Source: Chrysopogon serrulatus (taxonomy: Eukaryota; Streptophyta; Magnoliopsida; Poales; Poaceae). Taken from it: a stretch of 64,000 bases of DNA. The first letter of the stretch is position 1, and the number at the start of each line of letters is the position of its first letter. Where the stretch lies: positions 35,123 through 99,122 of the forward strand of contig JADLZL010005845.1 in assembly GCA_015844335.1 (NCBI GenBank). Direction: 5' to 3'. The translations under genes and the position numbers were made by a program. Positions 33,261 to 43,353 of the stretch are shown one piece after another. The notes under the pieces are model-generated. The model ran no database searches, had not been told where the DNA came from, and saw nothing but the letters and a program-made list of their open reading frames with translations.

Positions 33261-34223
33261 ATGTTCGCCCCTTCGCCTGCTGTTCGCCCCTTCGCCGGCG
33301 GCGTTCCTCGCCGCGCCGCAACCGGAGCTGCCCCTTCTGACGCCAGTGGGGGAGCGTCCGGGAAGAAGCGCCCGCGTGTCGCGCCCGCACGAGACTCGAT
33401 GGCATGCCTCACCAAGATGACCCATGCCCGCAACAGCGTCGTGACCGCCACCGGCATGGAGGTCTTAGCCGTCGCCGGCGAGAAGTCATCCCAGGAGCTC
33501 CTACAGAAGCGCCTGGCGTGCGAGCTCGATGCCTTGCGCGGTCTCCTAAAGAAAGCAGAGCTTATATCCCGTGGGGGTGGGGCATGCAAGGGCGGCGGAG
33601 CACCAGCTGCCGGCAAGAAAGATCGGCTGTTGGCCTCCAAGCAGCGAGCAAAGCCAATCGAGGATGGTGGACGCAATGCGCCTTCAGCGAAGAGGATGAA
33701 GATTTCAACTCCGGTGGAGCAGCAGCAGAAGCAGATACCGGGGAAGTTCACCGAGGAGAGCAAGGACGAGAAGGTCGCCGAGGAGAGCAAGGACGAGAAG
33801 GTCACCGTGGAGTGCAAGGACGAGAAGGTCGCCGAGGAGAGCAAGGACGAGAAGGTCACCGTGGAGAGCAAGGACGAGAAGGTCGCCGAGGAGAGCAAAG
33901 GCAAAGTCATCCGGGAGCAGGATGAAGAGTACGCCGACATCAGCATCGGCCTGCCACCGTCGAAGCCGGCATCAGAGACGGCGCAGAGTGGTGAAGCAAA
34001 GAAGGTCCAAGATGCCCAGCGAGCCGCGCCCAAGCCCAAGGCTGTATACATGCGCGGTCTGATCTACAAGGCGAACGTTCGACGACAGCTCTTGGAGATG
34101 GAGCGGGCGGCGCTTCCCGAGCAGAGCGTCCACTGGCGAGACCTGCAGCGTCTCTGCATCGCGGAGTATGGTCGTCCCAGCGTCATGCGGCAGATCGGGC
34201 TCGTCCTCAAGGCCGACGCGTAG
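33261..34223 (+). CDS. GTL-4: longest intronless GTE-like protein with expanded KDEK repeat
   Basis: 320 residues and the most complete copy. N-terminal PRRAATGAAPSDAS; NSVVTATGMEVLA; the Leu-rich ELLQKRLACELDALRGLLKK segment; a basic KRMKIST stretch; a charged 9-residue repeat (about six units, 33748-33906); DEEYADIS; then LIYKANVRRQLLEMERAALP and the complete C-terminus LQRLCIAEYGRPSVMRQIGL-VLKADA. From memory, this closing block and the NET-like sequence in GTL-3 resemble grass GTE-type regulators, but no bromodomain is present; call it GTE-like by inference. It is head-to-head with SBP-2. Best candidate for the functional member. Confidence 0.7.
   Translation: MFAPSPAVRPFAGGVPRRAATGAAPSDASGGASGKKRPRVAPARDSMACLTKMTHARNSVVTATGMEVLAVAGEKSSQELLQKRLACELDALRGLLKKAELISRGGGACKGGGAPAAGKKDRLLASKQRAKPIEDGGRNAPSAKRMKISTPVEQQQKQIPGKFTEESKDEKVAEESKDEKVTVECKDEKVAEESKDEKVTVESKDEKVAEESKGKVIREQDEEYADISIGLPPSKPASETAQSGEAKKVQDAQRAAPKPKAVYMRGLIYKANVRRQLLEMERAALPEQSVHWRDLQRLCIAEYGRPSVMRQIGLVLKADA
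33748..33906 (+). repeat. 27-bp coding minisatellite in GTL-4
   Basis: Six units of nine residues, pattern (A/T)(E/V)E(S/C)KDEKV, the last shortened. AEES and TVES types alternate, implying growth by an 18-residue dimer. GTL-1, -2 and -3 have only two to three units of an EERKDEK(I/L) type at the same position. Confidence 0.9.
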
Positions 34224-35122
34224 GTTGGTAGCGCGTGGCGAGCAGAAGCAGGAGCACGACAGCTGTAGATTGCATTTTTTTTTTGGAAGATCGGCAGCTG
34301 TAGGTTGTAGAATATAGAAAGTGGATTAGTGTGCTCGGTAGTTATGCTGGATCTGTCTCTGTTGTTTTTCGTGTGTCATGTAATGGTGTAGTGACATTGT
34401 GACAATGAATAAAAAATCTGCTGTTAACTGATGATTAATATGCATAGTTTCTTTAGTTATTGGCAAGTTTGGATGCAGTAGCAAGACTGTATGAGCACAT
34501 GGGGATTGCTTTCAATTCACTTTAAATTGATGCTAGAATTACAGAAGAAAGATGCTAGAATTACAGAAGAAAAGATTGTTTTACACAGAATTGTTCAGAC
34601 CAAAATTCACATAGCCACACATGATCCACTAGGCAATCTTGTCAGCTGACAAACTACTGACATGCAAGATTCATCTGCCGTGAAATGGCTTCGATTATCG
34701 ATTCGCACATGAAGCTATCATCCCTCTGTTCTATTAACATGTCCAGCCAAATAGATAATGTAGGACAGCAAGGGACGCTCCCAAACCTGGAAGGCCTGAC
34801 TGCAACAATTGCCGTCCGATGCAGGAGGAACATAATACTACGGTAGTTGCTTACTGTAAAAGCAAACAGCCGTACATTCACAACGCAACATCTCCACAAA
34901 CGCAGTATGAACATGAATAAAAACATCCACTATTAAAGACAGCTTCATAGATTCATGTTTGAAGTTCGATAACTAACACCAGACCTAAGTAGCTTCTAAT
35001 ACATTCAGGTAGTAGAGGCAAGAGCCAGTTCACGCTCCAGTGTTCCGTCAGGTCAGTCCCTGCAATCCTTGCTGCAAGCTCTGAGCAAACATATCATAAT
35101 TCTAGTGATGCAGTCTTGTCCG
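34224..35122. other. 3' flank of GTL-4 and unit spacer
   Basis: Colinear with the other GTL 3' flanks, including a T-tract near 34274. A small local duplication (GATGCTAGAATTACAGAAGA twice) lies at about 34530-34570. No gene was seen. Confidence 0.6.
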
Positions 35123-37486
35123 TCATTCTATCATGGCATCAACTTTCTCCTTGGCAGGTGGTTTTGAATTTTTGGCTTTCTTCCTGCCTGCAGAGTGAAT
35201 CACCATGATTACATGCCTCAAGCAATACCCAATCATTTCCAAGAAGGAAAATGATATTTGAATTGATGTATTACTATTTATTTGAACAACATGGTACCTT
35301 TGCCCTTTAATCTCTTTATCTGTATTCTTGAGTTTTTCTTCACAGTGAACTTCACTTGAGACTTGCTCTTTGCAGCTTCTGAAGAATCTGTCAATAAAAA
35401 TACCAAAGTGAGAAATGGTGTTGCAGTCATCAGCAGATAAATATTTAGGAAGGTTAACACAAGGTCCAAAGGGGAAAAAGTTGCCTAGCTAAAGACAAGT
35501 GGAAATAACATCAAGCAACACACTGAAATTGTACGAAGAAACAATAGAAAGCAATGGAATTCCCTAGGTATGTGGATCACCCTAAACCTAAGAACTATGG
35601 GTACCCAAGTACACAAATGGCCGTAGTATAGAACAGCTGCTTTTTTGTGGGATATAAAAGAGTACCACATGGTCACATCCTGGTCACACAATGTTGGGAA
35701 CTTGGCAACATTGTGCTAATAGATCTGAGTACCTGACACGAATGTGAGGAAAGTCAAACTAACTTTCTACAAAAATACCGACTAAAATTTATTCCAGAGA
35801 TTCGAATAAATAGTTTCACTGTGAAATTAGATGGCAGCTCTTCACCGGTAGTTCATATTAAGCATGCCTCTGATGTTTATAGTTCATATTAAGCATGTCT
35901 CTGATGTTTATAATTCTGCCAATTAAAACAGATATACATAAAAATCAAGCATATTTCCTGAAAGTTTCGGCTCTCAATACATTGCCTCCCGTCTCTTTTC
36001 TTGGAGAAGATCAAATAGTTCAAGCATACATTTTAACTTTGTTTGCATGATGCTGCAAAGCCTTGAAAGTTTCAAAGTTTCAGCAATACAAGTTAAACTA
36101 CAATAAGTACTAATACATATATTAGCATGGATAGGCATATTTCACTACACTTTAGCAGTCAATAATATAGCTTACTGTTATTAGATTAGCATGTGTACAG
36201 ACAACACAGCACCAGAAGCTGTCAGAAGGATAGAGTAGCTGTTGGCTTGAATATATTTCATCTCAATAAACAGGAATAGTTTTGCTTGGTACAGTATGTT
36301 TTTATAGATGCTCTCTGTTATAATGTGAACTATAAAAGTTACAAACACAAAGAAGGTCAGTCAAATCTGGAGTACTCTGAGCAAAATACACTAAAAAGCC
36401 TTGTTTTCCTGCTCTCCAAGACTGCAACACTACATTAAACAGAAGCCCATATTTTCCAGTCTTTGTGTCCAGTAGAAGGACAGGCTTCTGTAGTCTCAAC
36501 TCCAACTCCAACTAACTAGTGTTGCATCAGTGCAATCAGTACTACATTTATATTTATATTTATATTAACATTAAATCAGGTACTGCTGCTGGTATAACCA
36601 GTATTATGTCACAACTCACAACAGCCTCGGAAAGATCGCAGGGCATCGGAGTTATTGGTGACTTGGTGAAGCTGTCAGCCTGTGTTCAATTATAAGGCAA
36701 AGCATCACAGTTGCATATGACCCGAAATCACAACTCGTTTCCAAATGCCAAAATGAAACATCAACAAACACAATGCAAAATGTTAACAGCACAATCAACC
36801 TTTTTTCATGATCAAGGATGCGATAGCCAGGGATATGAGAATATCTAATTTGCTCACCAAATGTAGGGTCAAGTTTACACACTCAGGCGCAAACATGATG
36901 GAATGGAACTCACCACATTCAGTGATCACTCAAGTGTAACTTTCGATTGAAACGGGACTTCTACAAATCTTTACAGAGCCACTAATTATCCTACAAATAC
37001 ACGAACTACACAATCTTTAAAAGTTGCAATTACTACTAACCGTCGAAATAGCCAGTCTAGGCCAATCCTTTGAAATCACTACCACACCAAATTCTCCAAA
37101 AAAAAAAAAAAGAAGACCCAACTGAATCGAAACAAGCAATCGACCCTAAACTAGAATCTCACCTTCAGCAGAGACCATGTCGACATCCCCCATGTTGTTC
37201 TCCAGCGCCTTAATCATTGCAGCCTCTTTCTGCTCCTGCAAAGCAAGAACCCACCAAAAAAAAAATCAGAGAAGCCAGTCCATGGCACCAAAAACGTCCC
37301 AGCTAAGAAAGCCACCAGACTTACCCGGTTTTGGCGGCGCTCGAGCTTGCGCTTCCGCTTGCCGGACATGGAGATAGGCGCGTTCCGCTGCCTGAGCTTG
37401 CCGGTGCCGGGCTCCCCATGCGCGGCGCGCTTTCGGTCCTGCTTCCACTGGCGCTTGTTCTTCTGCACCACGTTGAACTTGGCCAT
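35123..37486 (-). CDS. SBP-3: intact four-exon short basic protein, 129 aa
   Basis: Exons (minus): 37325-37486, 37163-37235, 35298-35387 and 35123-35187. They total 390 nt with consistent phases and GT-AG introns of 89, 1775 and 110 bp. The protein begins MAKFNVVQKNKRQWKQDRKR and continues with GTGKLRQRNAP, SGKRKRKLERR, EQKEAAMIKALENN, an acidic GDVDMVSAED stretch and a Lys-rich end (KKNSRIQIKRLKGKGRKK to KVDAMIE). It is strongly basic, with several possible nuclear or nucleolar localisation signals. From memory, the N-terminal pattern occurs in uncharacterised short basic plant proteins. I know no experimentally established function and assign none. It is the only undamaged copy of four. Its start lies 374 bp from the divergent GDSL-1. 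Confidence 0.85.
35388..37162 (-). other. SBP-3 intron 2
   Basis: 1775-bp AT-rich intron, colinear with the introns of SBP-1 and SBP-2 and free of insertions. A local tandem duplication (TAGTTCATATTAAGCATG twice) lies near 35850-35900. Confidence 0.75.
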
Positions 37487-37778
37487 GGCGTGGCGGCGGA
37501 TGGGGCCTCGCACGCGCCGCCGCGGGAGGGGAGGGGAGAAAGAGGAAGCCGAGCAAACCCTTCGGCCTGGGCTTTTAACCCTTCCCCCACCTTGCCTCAA
37601 GATCCGCGCAAGGACACGCGGCAACTCCAGGCACCCTCACTCCCGGTCGCCTGGAGATTCGTGCGAGATGGCGTGGCAACTCCGACTCGGTTTACTCGGC
37701 TCTGTTCGGCTCGGAGTGGACATGCTCTCGCGTTTCCTAGTCCGAACCCGGCGAGCAAAAGTGGCCCACGGCGCGCTC

Positions 37779-37786
37779 ATAAAAGG
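37779..37786 (+). promoter_or_regulatory. TATA-like box upstream of GDSL-1
   Basis: ATAAAAGG in a GC-rich context, about 75 bp upstream of the ATG at 37861, a plausible distance for a grass promoter with a short leader. Confidence 0.5.
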
Positions 37787-37860
37787 CGCCTGCTGGCCTC
37801 CAACTTCTCCCAGGCCAAACAAAACGAACACCGCGCGCACTTGCACTTGCAGTACGTGAC

Positions 37861-39092
37861 ATGGCGACGATGGCTCGCATCCTGCTCGCCGCTCTGGTGG
37901 CGATGCTGCTCGTCGTCGGCCCGTGCCATGCGGCAAGACCGGCGCCGGAACATACGGCGGCGAAGTCGTCGACGGTGAAAGGGAAGGCGGCGGTGGATCG
38001 GACGGCATCACTGCCATCTACAACTTCGGCGACTCCCTGTCGGACACCGGGAACCTGCTCCGCGAAGGCGCCACCGGCATGCTGCAGCACACCACGGGCT
38101 CTCCCTACGGGTCCACCATCGGCGGCGCCACGGGGCGATGCTCCGACGGGTACCTCATGATAGACTACCTCGCAAAGGACCTCGGCTTGCCGCTGCTCAA
38201 CCCGTACCTCGACGAGGGCGCCGACTTCTCGCACGGCGTCAACTTCGCCGTTGCCGGTGCCACGGCGCTCGACGCGGCGGCGCTCGCGACGAGAGGGGTC
38301 GCCGTCCCTCACACCAACAGCTCGCTGGGCGTCCAGCTGCAGCGGTTCAAGGACTTCATGAGCGCCACCACACAGTCCCCGCAGGAGATCCGCGAGAAGC
38401 TGGCTCACTCGCTGGTCATGGTGGGCGAGATCGGCGGCAACGACTACAACTACGCCTTCTCGGCGAACAAGCCGGCGGCCGGCGGCGCGCGCAACATCTA
38501 CAACCTGGGCCGCATGGCGACCGGCGTTGCCGAGGCGATGGCGCTCGTCCCGGACGTGGTGCGGTCCGTGACGAGCGCGGCCAGGGAGGTTCTGGACATG
38601 GGCGCGACGCGGGTGGTGGTCCCGGGCAACTTCCCGCTCGGGTGCGTGCCGAGCTACATGGCGGCGGTGGACGAGACGGAGCCGGCGGCCTACGACGCCA
38701 ACGGCTGCCTGGCGGCGCTGAACCTGTTCGCCCAGATGCACAACGTGCTGCTGCAGCAGGGCATCCGAGAGCTGCGCCGCTCCTACCCGTCCGCCACCAT
38801 CTCCTACGCCGACTACTTCTACGCGTACGTGCGGATGCTGAGGGACGCCGGCAGGACGGGGTTCGACGAGGCGGCGCGGACCCAGGCGTGCTGCGGCGCT
38901 GGCGGCGGCGCGTACAACTTCGACATGGACCGGATGTGCGGCGCGCCAGGCGCGGCGGTGTGCGCGAGGCCCGACGAGCGCATCAGCTGGGACGGCGTGC
39001 ACCTGACGCAGCACGCCAACAGCGTCATGAACGACTTGCTCTACCACAAGGGCTTCGCGTCACCACCGCCGGTAGAATTCCCGCGTACTTGA
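37861..39092 (+). pseudogene. GDSL-1: intronless GDSL esterase/lipase with signal peptide out of frame
   Basis: From about 37923 the frame is open to 39092 and carries all GDSL landmarks: GITAIYNFGDSLSDTG (block I Ser), GRCSDGYLMIDY, the HGVNFAVAGATALD segment, VGEIGGNDYNYAF (block III Asn), FPLGCVPSYM, and SWDGVHLTQHA (block V Asp and His). It ends VEFPRT. The obvious start at 37861 (MATMARILLAALVAMLLVVG, a good signal peptide) is in another frame. The catalytic frame has no ATG before the active Ser. Comparison with GDSL-psi2 places the shift near 38000-38010 (about two extra bases). It has no introns where GDSL-2 has three, suggesting a processed copy. It is either a recent pseudogene or a sequence error; all downstream motifs are intact. 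Confidence 0.8.
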
Positions 39093-40059
39093 AGAAGTTG
39101 AAGATCGACAAGCGTCTTTCGTTACTCGTTAGTGTCTGAATAGCTAGTAGGTGTTCTGAATTTTGTCGTCTTCTTTCTCTCATCTTGCGCAATTTTTTCT
39201 CTCGATGAAAGTAAAATTGTGTCCCAAAATCATTATTAGGGTCAGCCGACCCCTATAGATTATTGAGAATGCTATATAAACTGACCAAACTATAGATTGT
39301 ACGTTTTGAGAATGCACTCTGCAATTTCTGGTGTTCCCTTTACAAGGGTGAATATTGTTTGAACGATATATAGTAGGGCAATTTTTCTTTATAGACAATA
39401 AAACGACACGACCTACTCAACCATCCCTTTTAAATATCGTTATAAGAACGATACCCAATTTTGATTGGTCCCCTTTAAATACCGTTCTCACAAAGGATAC
39501 TTAACTCTGATAAAATATATACAAAAAAAATTGTTGATATTTATAGTGCGTAACAAATATTATTAGATTGATCATTAAAGATAATAATTCTATAATATAT
39601 TTATTTAAATATAGTAATGTTACTAATGTTTTCTATAAATCTAAGAAAATTTTTCTGCATTCAGTATAAAGCAACATCATTACAGATCAAAGTGAAAAGA
39701 CATGAGACGGCAAAGGAATTGATGTGTGTGTCGTTCAAAGGATCATTTTACTAGGCAAGGATGAGCGACACCTGCAGGCTTTTTTGTCCGTGCTTCGGTG
39801 CTTGACTTCTTGTTGCAACCGAAGGCGAGGCCGGCATGTCCAAAGGCTTTGGCCCTCCACCCTTGCAACACTTGCGTTTCACAACTTGAGCCCCTCGTCG
39901 CTCGTCGGTGTGCCGTAGCGCGAGCAAACTGAGCACTCTTGATGGTTCTCTCCCCACACAGCCACCCGTGACCCGCCACGGCGTCAACGCTAATTAACAG
40001 CAGACCGGGCCGGCGCACCACTTGGGCCTGGAGAAGGAAGCACTGGGCGAAGCAGCAGG
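39093..40059. other. Intergenic between the GDSL genes
   Basis: AT-rich at 39180-39720 and GC-richer after that. Paired near-repeats such as CGTTATAAGAACGATACC and ACCGTTCTCACAAAGGATAC lie at 39435-39500. No gene was recognised. Confidence 0.4.
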
Positions 40060-40335
40060 TGGAGGAGGTGGTGGTGGGTGAGGAGCAGAGGAAGAAGGCA
40101 CGCCCGCCTTCGCACACCGTTCCACAGCTGAGCAGAAGTGGTCGGAGTAGAGGAAGAAGGCGCGGGCGTTGTCCTGCAGGTGAGTAGCGCTGGGTGGAGC
40201 AGCAGGCGGAAGAGGTGGCCGGGAGCAAAGGAAGAAGACATGCCTGCCATCGAGCCACCCCACAGCCGAGCAGAGGTGGCAGGAGCAGAGGGAGGTGAGC
40301 AGCGTTGGGCAGAGCAGATGGACGCAGGTCATGGA
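40060..40335. repeat. Degenerate repeats rich in GAGCAGAGGAAGAAGG
   Basis: Several imperfect units of roughly 60-90 bp, each with GAGCAGAGG/AGTAGAGG-AAGAAG followed by CCACAGC-GAGCAGA-GTGG. They keep a Cys/Pro/Ser-rich minus-strand frame open, but nothing else supports that as a gene. Confidence 0.5.
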
Positions 40336-40705
40336 GGAGAGCGAAAAGGCAGAGCCGCCATTGCTGCAGTGGAACATATAGAGTAGAGGACAGGCTTCAC
40401 GCAGTGTAAAGAGACTTCTGGAGAGGCAGGCCTTACGTGTATGGGTGGGTGGATGGACTCTGCAACCGCAATACAGATCGTGAGCCGAACCAAAATAATG
40501 CGCGAGTGCCATATAGATTAACAGGAAAAAAAAAAGTCCAACGGAATTTTCGCGAGTCTTAAGCTACAGGAATGGCAATAAGTTCTCACCAATTCTCGGC
40601 GCCTAATTAAACGATAGCTACGTTACGCCGGGCCGGGTACTTAAATTCACCTGCAGGTTCCGTTGTGAGCCTCCTGTGGCCGACGAAGCGGATAGGGTGG
40701 TGGCC

Positions 40706-42270
40706 ATGGCTCGTCTTCTCGTGGGACGACGCGTGCTCGTGGTGGCGTTCCTCCTCGTCGCGTGCTCCTCCTCTTCCTCCTCCTACTGCCGTGTAGCTGC
40801 AATGCCGGCGACGACGACGACGACGGTGGACGGCATCACGGCCATCTACAACTTTGGGGACTCGCTAACGGACACGGGCAACCTCGTCTGCGAAGGCGCC
40901 ACCGGCCTGCTGCGCTACATCGGCAAGCTTCCCTACGGCATCGACTTGTTGCACGGCCCCACCGGCCGCTCCTCCAACGGATACCTCATGGTCGATTTCC
41001 TCGGTACGCCGGCCGCCAGTTTGGTTTGTTTTTTGTCCTTTTTTTTGTGTCAGCTGCGTGATTCCATGCAGCATTTGCATGCATGATACTATCGTGATTT
41101 CAAATCGATCGTATGTGCAGCGAAATATCTTGGGCTTCCCCTCCTCAACCCATACCTCGACAAGGCGGCGGACTTCACGCACGGCGTGAACTTCGCGGTC
41201 GCCGGAGCCACCGCCCTTGACACGCCGTCGCTCGCCGAGAGAGGGGTCACCATCGCCCTCACCAACAGCTCCCTCGACGTCCAGCTCCAGTGGTTCAAGG
41301 ACTTCATGGCCTCCGCCACGAACTCTAGTCAAGGCACGTCGTCATTTATACATTGATCAGCTCTTTATATATTGTAGTAATAACGGTTTGCATGCGTCAA
41401 TTTCTGTGATGATCCGATCCATGCATTCATATAGAGATCCGAAGGAAGCTAGCGAGCTCACTGGTGATGCTGGAGATCGGTGGAAACGACTTCAACTACG
41501 CCTTCCTCCAGCTCCAGCAGTCCCGGCCAACGGACGGCGGCGGATACGGCCTCGGCAACGTCACCCGCATCGTGGAAACTCTAGAAAAGGCCGGAGCGCT
41601 TGTGCCTCCAGTCGTTCAGTCCATTTCGAACGCAGCACACGTAAGTTCCAAAATGTTCGGACATTTTCACCAATTATCGTGTACTACCAATCACCCGTCA
41701 TCACCTCATCAGGAGTTGCTGGAGATGGGCGCGGCCCGTGTGGTGATCGCCGGCAACTTCCCGATCGGGTGCGTGCCGATCTACCTCGCCGAGGCGAACG
41801 TGACGGAGCCGGCCGCGTACGACGCCGACGGCTGCCTGGCCGCCCTCAACGCCTTCGCCGAGCTGTACAACGCCGCGCTGCGGGCCGCCGTCGCGGGCCT
41901 GCAGCGGGCACACCCGCGCGCCGTCGTCGCGTACGCGGACTACTTCGCGGCGTACGCCAGGGTGCTCCGCGCGGCGCGCGCGCGCGGGTTCGACCCGGCG
42001 AGGACGCGCACGGCGTGCTGCGGCACCGGGACCGCCGGGGACCGGGCTGCCGCGTACGGCTTCGACCTGGACAGGTTCTGCGGGGCGCCCGGGGCGCAGG
42101 TGTGCGCGGACCGGGACCGGTACGTGAGCTGGGACGGCGTGCACCCGACGCAGCACGCGTATGAGGCCATGGCCGAGCTGCTCTACCGCGGCGGGCTCGC
42201 GTTCCCGCCGCCGATCAAGTGGCCGGCCGGGCAGACGGCGCCGGGGTCGACGAAAGCGCCCTCGAATTGA
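40706..42270 (+). CDS. GDSL-2: four-exon GDSL esterase/lipase
   Basis: Exons 40706-41003, 41121-41333, 41435-41640 and 41713-42270 total 1275 nt (424 residues) in one frame. The product has a hydrophobic N-terminal signal (VLVVAFLLVACSSSSSS), then DGITAIYNFGDSLTDTGNLV (block I catalytic Ser), HGVNFAVAGATALD, MLEIGGNDFNYAF (block III Asn), NFPIGCVPIYL, and SWDGVHPTQHA (block V Asp and His). GDSL enzymes of this secreted plant group hydrolyse ester bonds of acyl or phenolic substrates; substrate unknown. Intron 2 starts GC rather than GT: CAAG/GCACGT at 41333/41334 is required by phase and by the colinear GDSL-1 sequence SPQEIREKL. Introns are 117, 101 and 72 bp. This looks functional. Confidence 0.9.
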
Positions 42271-43353
42271 TGGCATTGTGTGTGTGTGTGTGAGCACGCG
42301 CGCGCTTCGATAATTTAGTCGTGTTGGTGCAAATGTTACGCGGGTGCCATTTCTTTTTAGAATGGCAGAACGCCACGGCCAGCAGACAGCCAGCCTACGT
42401 GTCCCTTTAACTACTGTTTACCTTACTGTTTTAACCTTCTCTCTCTGATCGATGTTTATAGGTCCATCTGTGCTTGTGTTATTGGGTTGTCCTGGCTCTA
42501 TGAGGTTGGTGTTCACATTTGCACGTGGCTTTATGTGGTTGGGCTGCTGTTTTGGCCTCAATTATAGTCTTCCTGCCGGCCGCTTCGCATTCTCCTCCCT
42601 TTTCCTTTTTTTTTTGGTCGCTCTCTCTCCTTTCTCGTGCACTCCGTTCTTCTTCTCGTCCTTGTCGCCTGCATCGCCGTGGATTTTGGGGTGGTTTCTC
42701 TGAGGTTCGACGCTCTTTTCCTTTTTGTGTTGTTCGTTTTTGGGTTGTTGGCCTTCTTTCCGATTCCCTTGCTTCGTTGTTGCCATTGTATCTCTACTTT
42801 TCTGATGTCGAGCTTCTGTAGGCGTCGTTTCCCTTTTCCCTTTCCTTTTGCTGTTTGGTTCGCTCTGGATTCCTTGTTTATTTGGATTCTCTGCTCAGAT
42901 TGGGTTTCTTGTGCCGTTTTTGGATCGACATTTGGCCTAGGGTTTGGCTGCTACAGTCGCCGCCGCCGCCGCTGTTTGTTTCCTTCCTACTCTCCGGCGG
43001 CGTCGGTGATGCACCGACACGGCGACCTCAACCTCGGCTCTCTAGCACGGCGGCGCTTCTCGTTCCTTCCTCTCTCTATCTCGGACCTCGACGTCGACGC
43101 TGATGCACAGGCACGGTACGGCTCCACTATGGCCAGTGGCAGCACACCGGGCCGCGCCCACGGCCGCCTGGCCCTCTCCTCCCCCGTCTGGGTGGGCCGG
43201 CGGTAGCCACATCCACGCCGTCGCTGCTTCTCGTCGCCTCCGCTGCACACCAGCAGCTCGCTTGCAACGAGTGCCTAGAAGGTGTGCCACTCCTGCTCTT
43301 ATGCCTACTAGCTTTGATTCCTTCCAAAGGTTATTAGTCATACATGTGCACAC
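42271..43353 (+). other. Flank of GDSL-2; possible 5' part of a gene split by the LTR element
   Basis: After the GDSL-2 3' region (TG repeat near 42280), sequence from about 42550 is T-rich, then becomes a plant-like 5' leader (CTAGGGTTTGG near 42935, then CCGCCGCCGCC). An ATG at 43008 opens a 66-codon frame without a known motif. An AGAAG/GTGTGC donor-like site lies near 43280. It could be the first exon of a gene continuing at 51930, which is only a possibility. Confidence 0.3.

Noticed and set aside
37737..39047. 436-codon minus-strand frame opposite GDSL-1
   Set aside because: Artefact of high third-position GC in GDSL-1; the plus strand has every GDSL motif.
38138..39139. 333-codon plus-strand frame overlapping GDSL-1
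   Set aside because: Arg/Gly-rich out-of-frame reading of the same exon with no domain.
39994..40512. 172-codon Cys/Ser/Pro-rich minus-strand frame resembling a secreted Cys-rich peptide
   Set aside because: Its Cys pattern follows from the degenerate DNA repeat beneath it; there is no splice or promoter support.
42562..43353. Several overlapping frames on both strands (for example MHSVLLLVLVACIAV-)
   Set aside because: They come from T-rich and GC-rich low-complexity sequence and have no conserved motif; kept only as a possible leader region.
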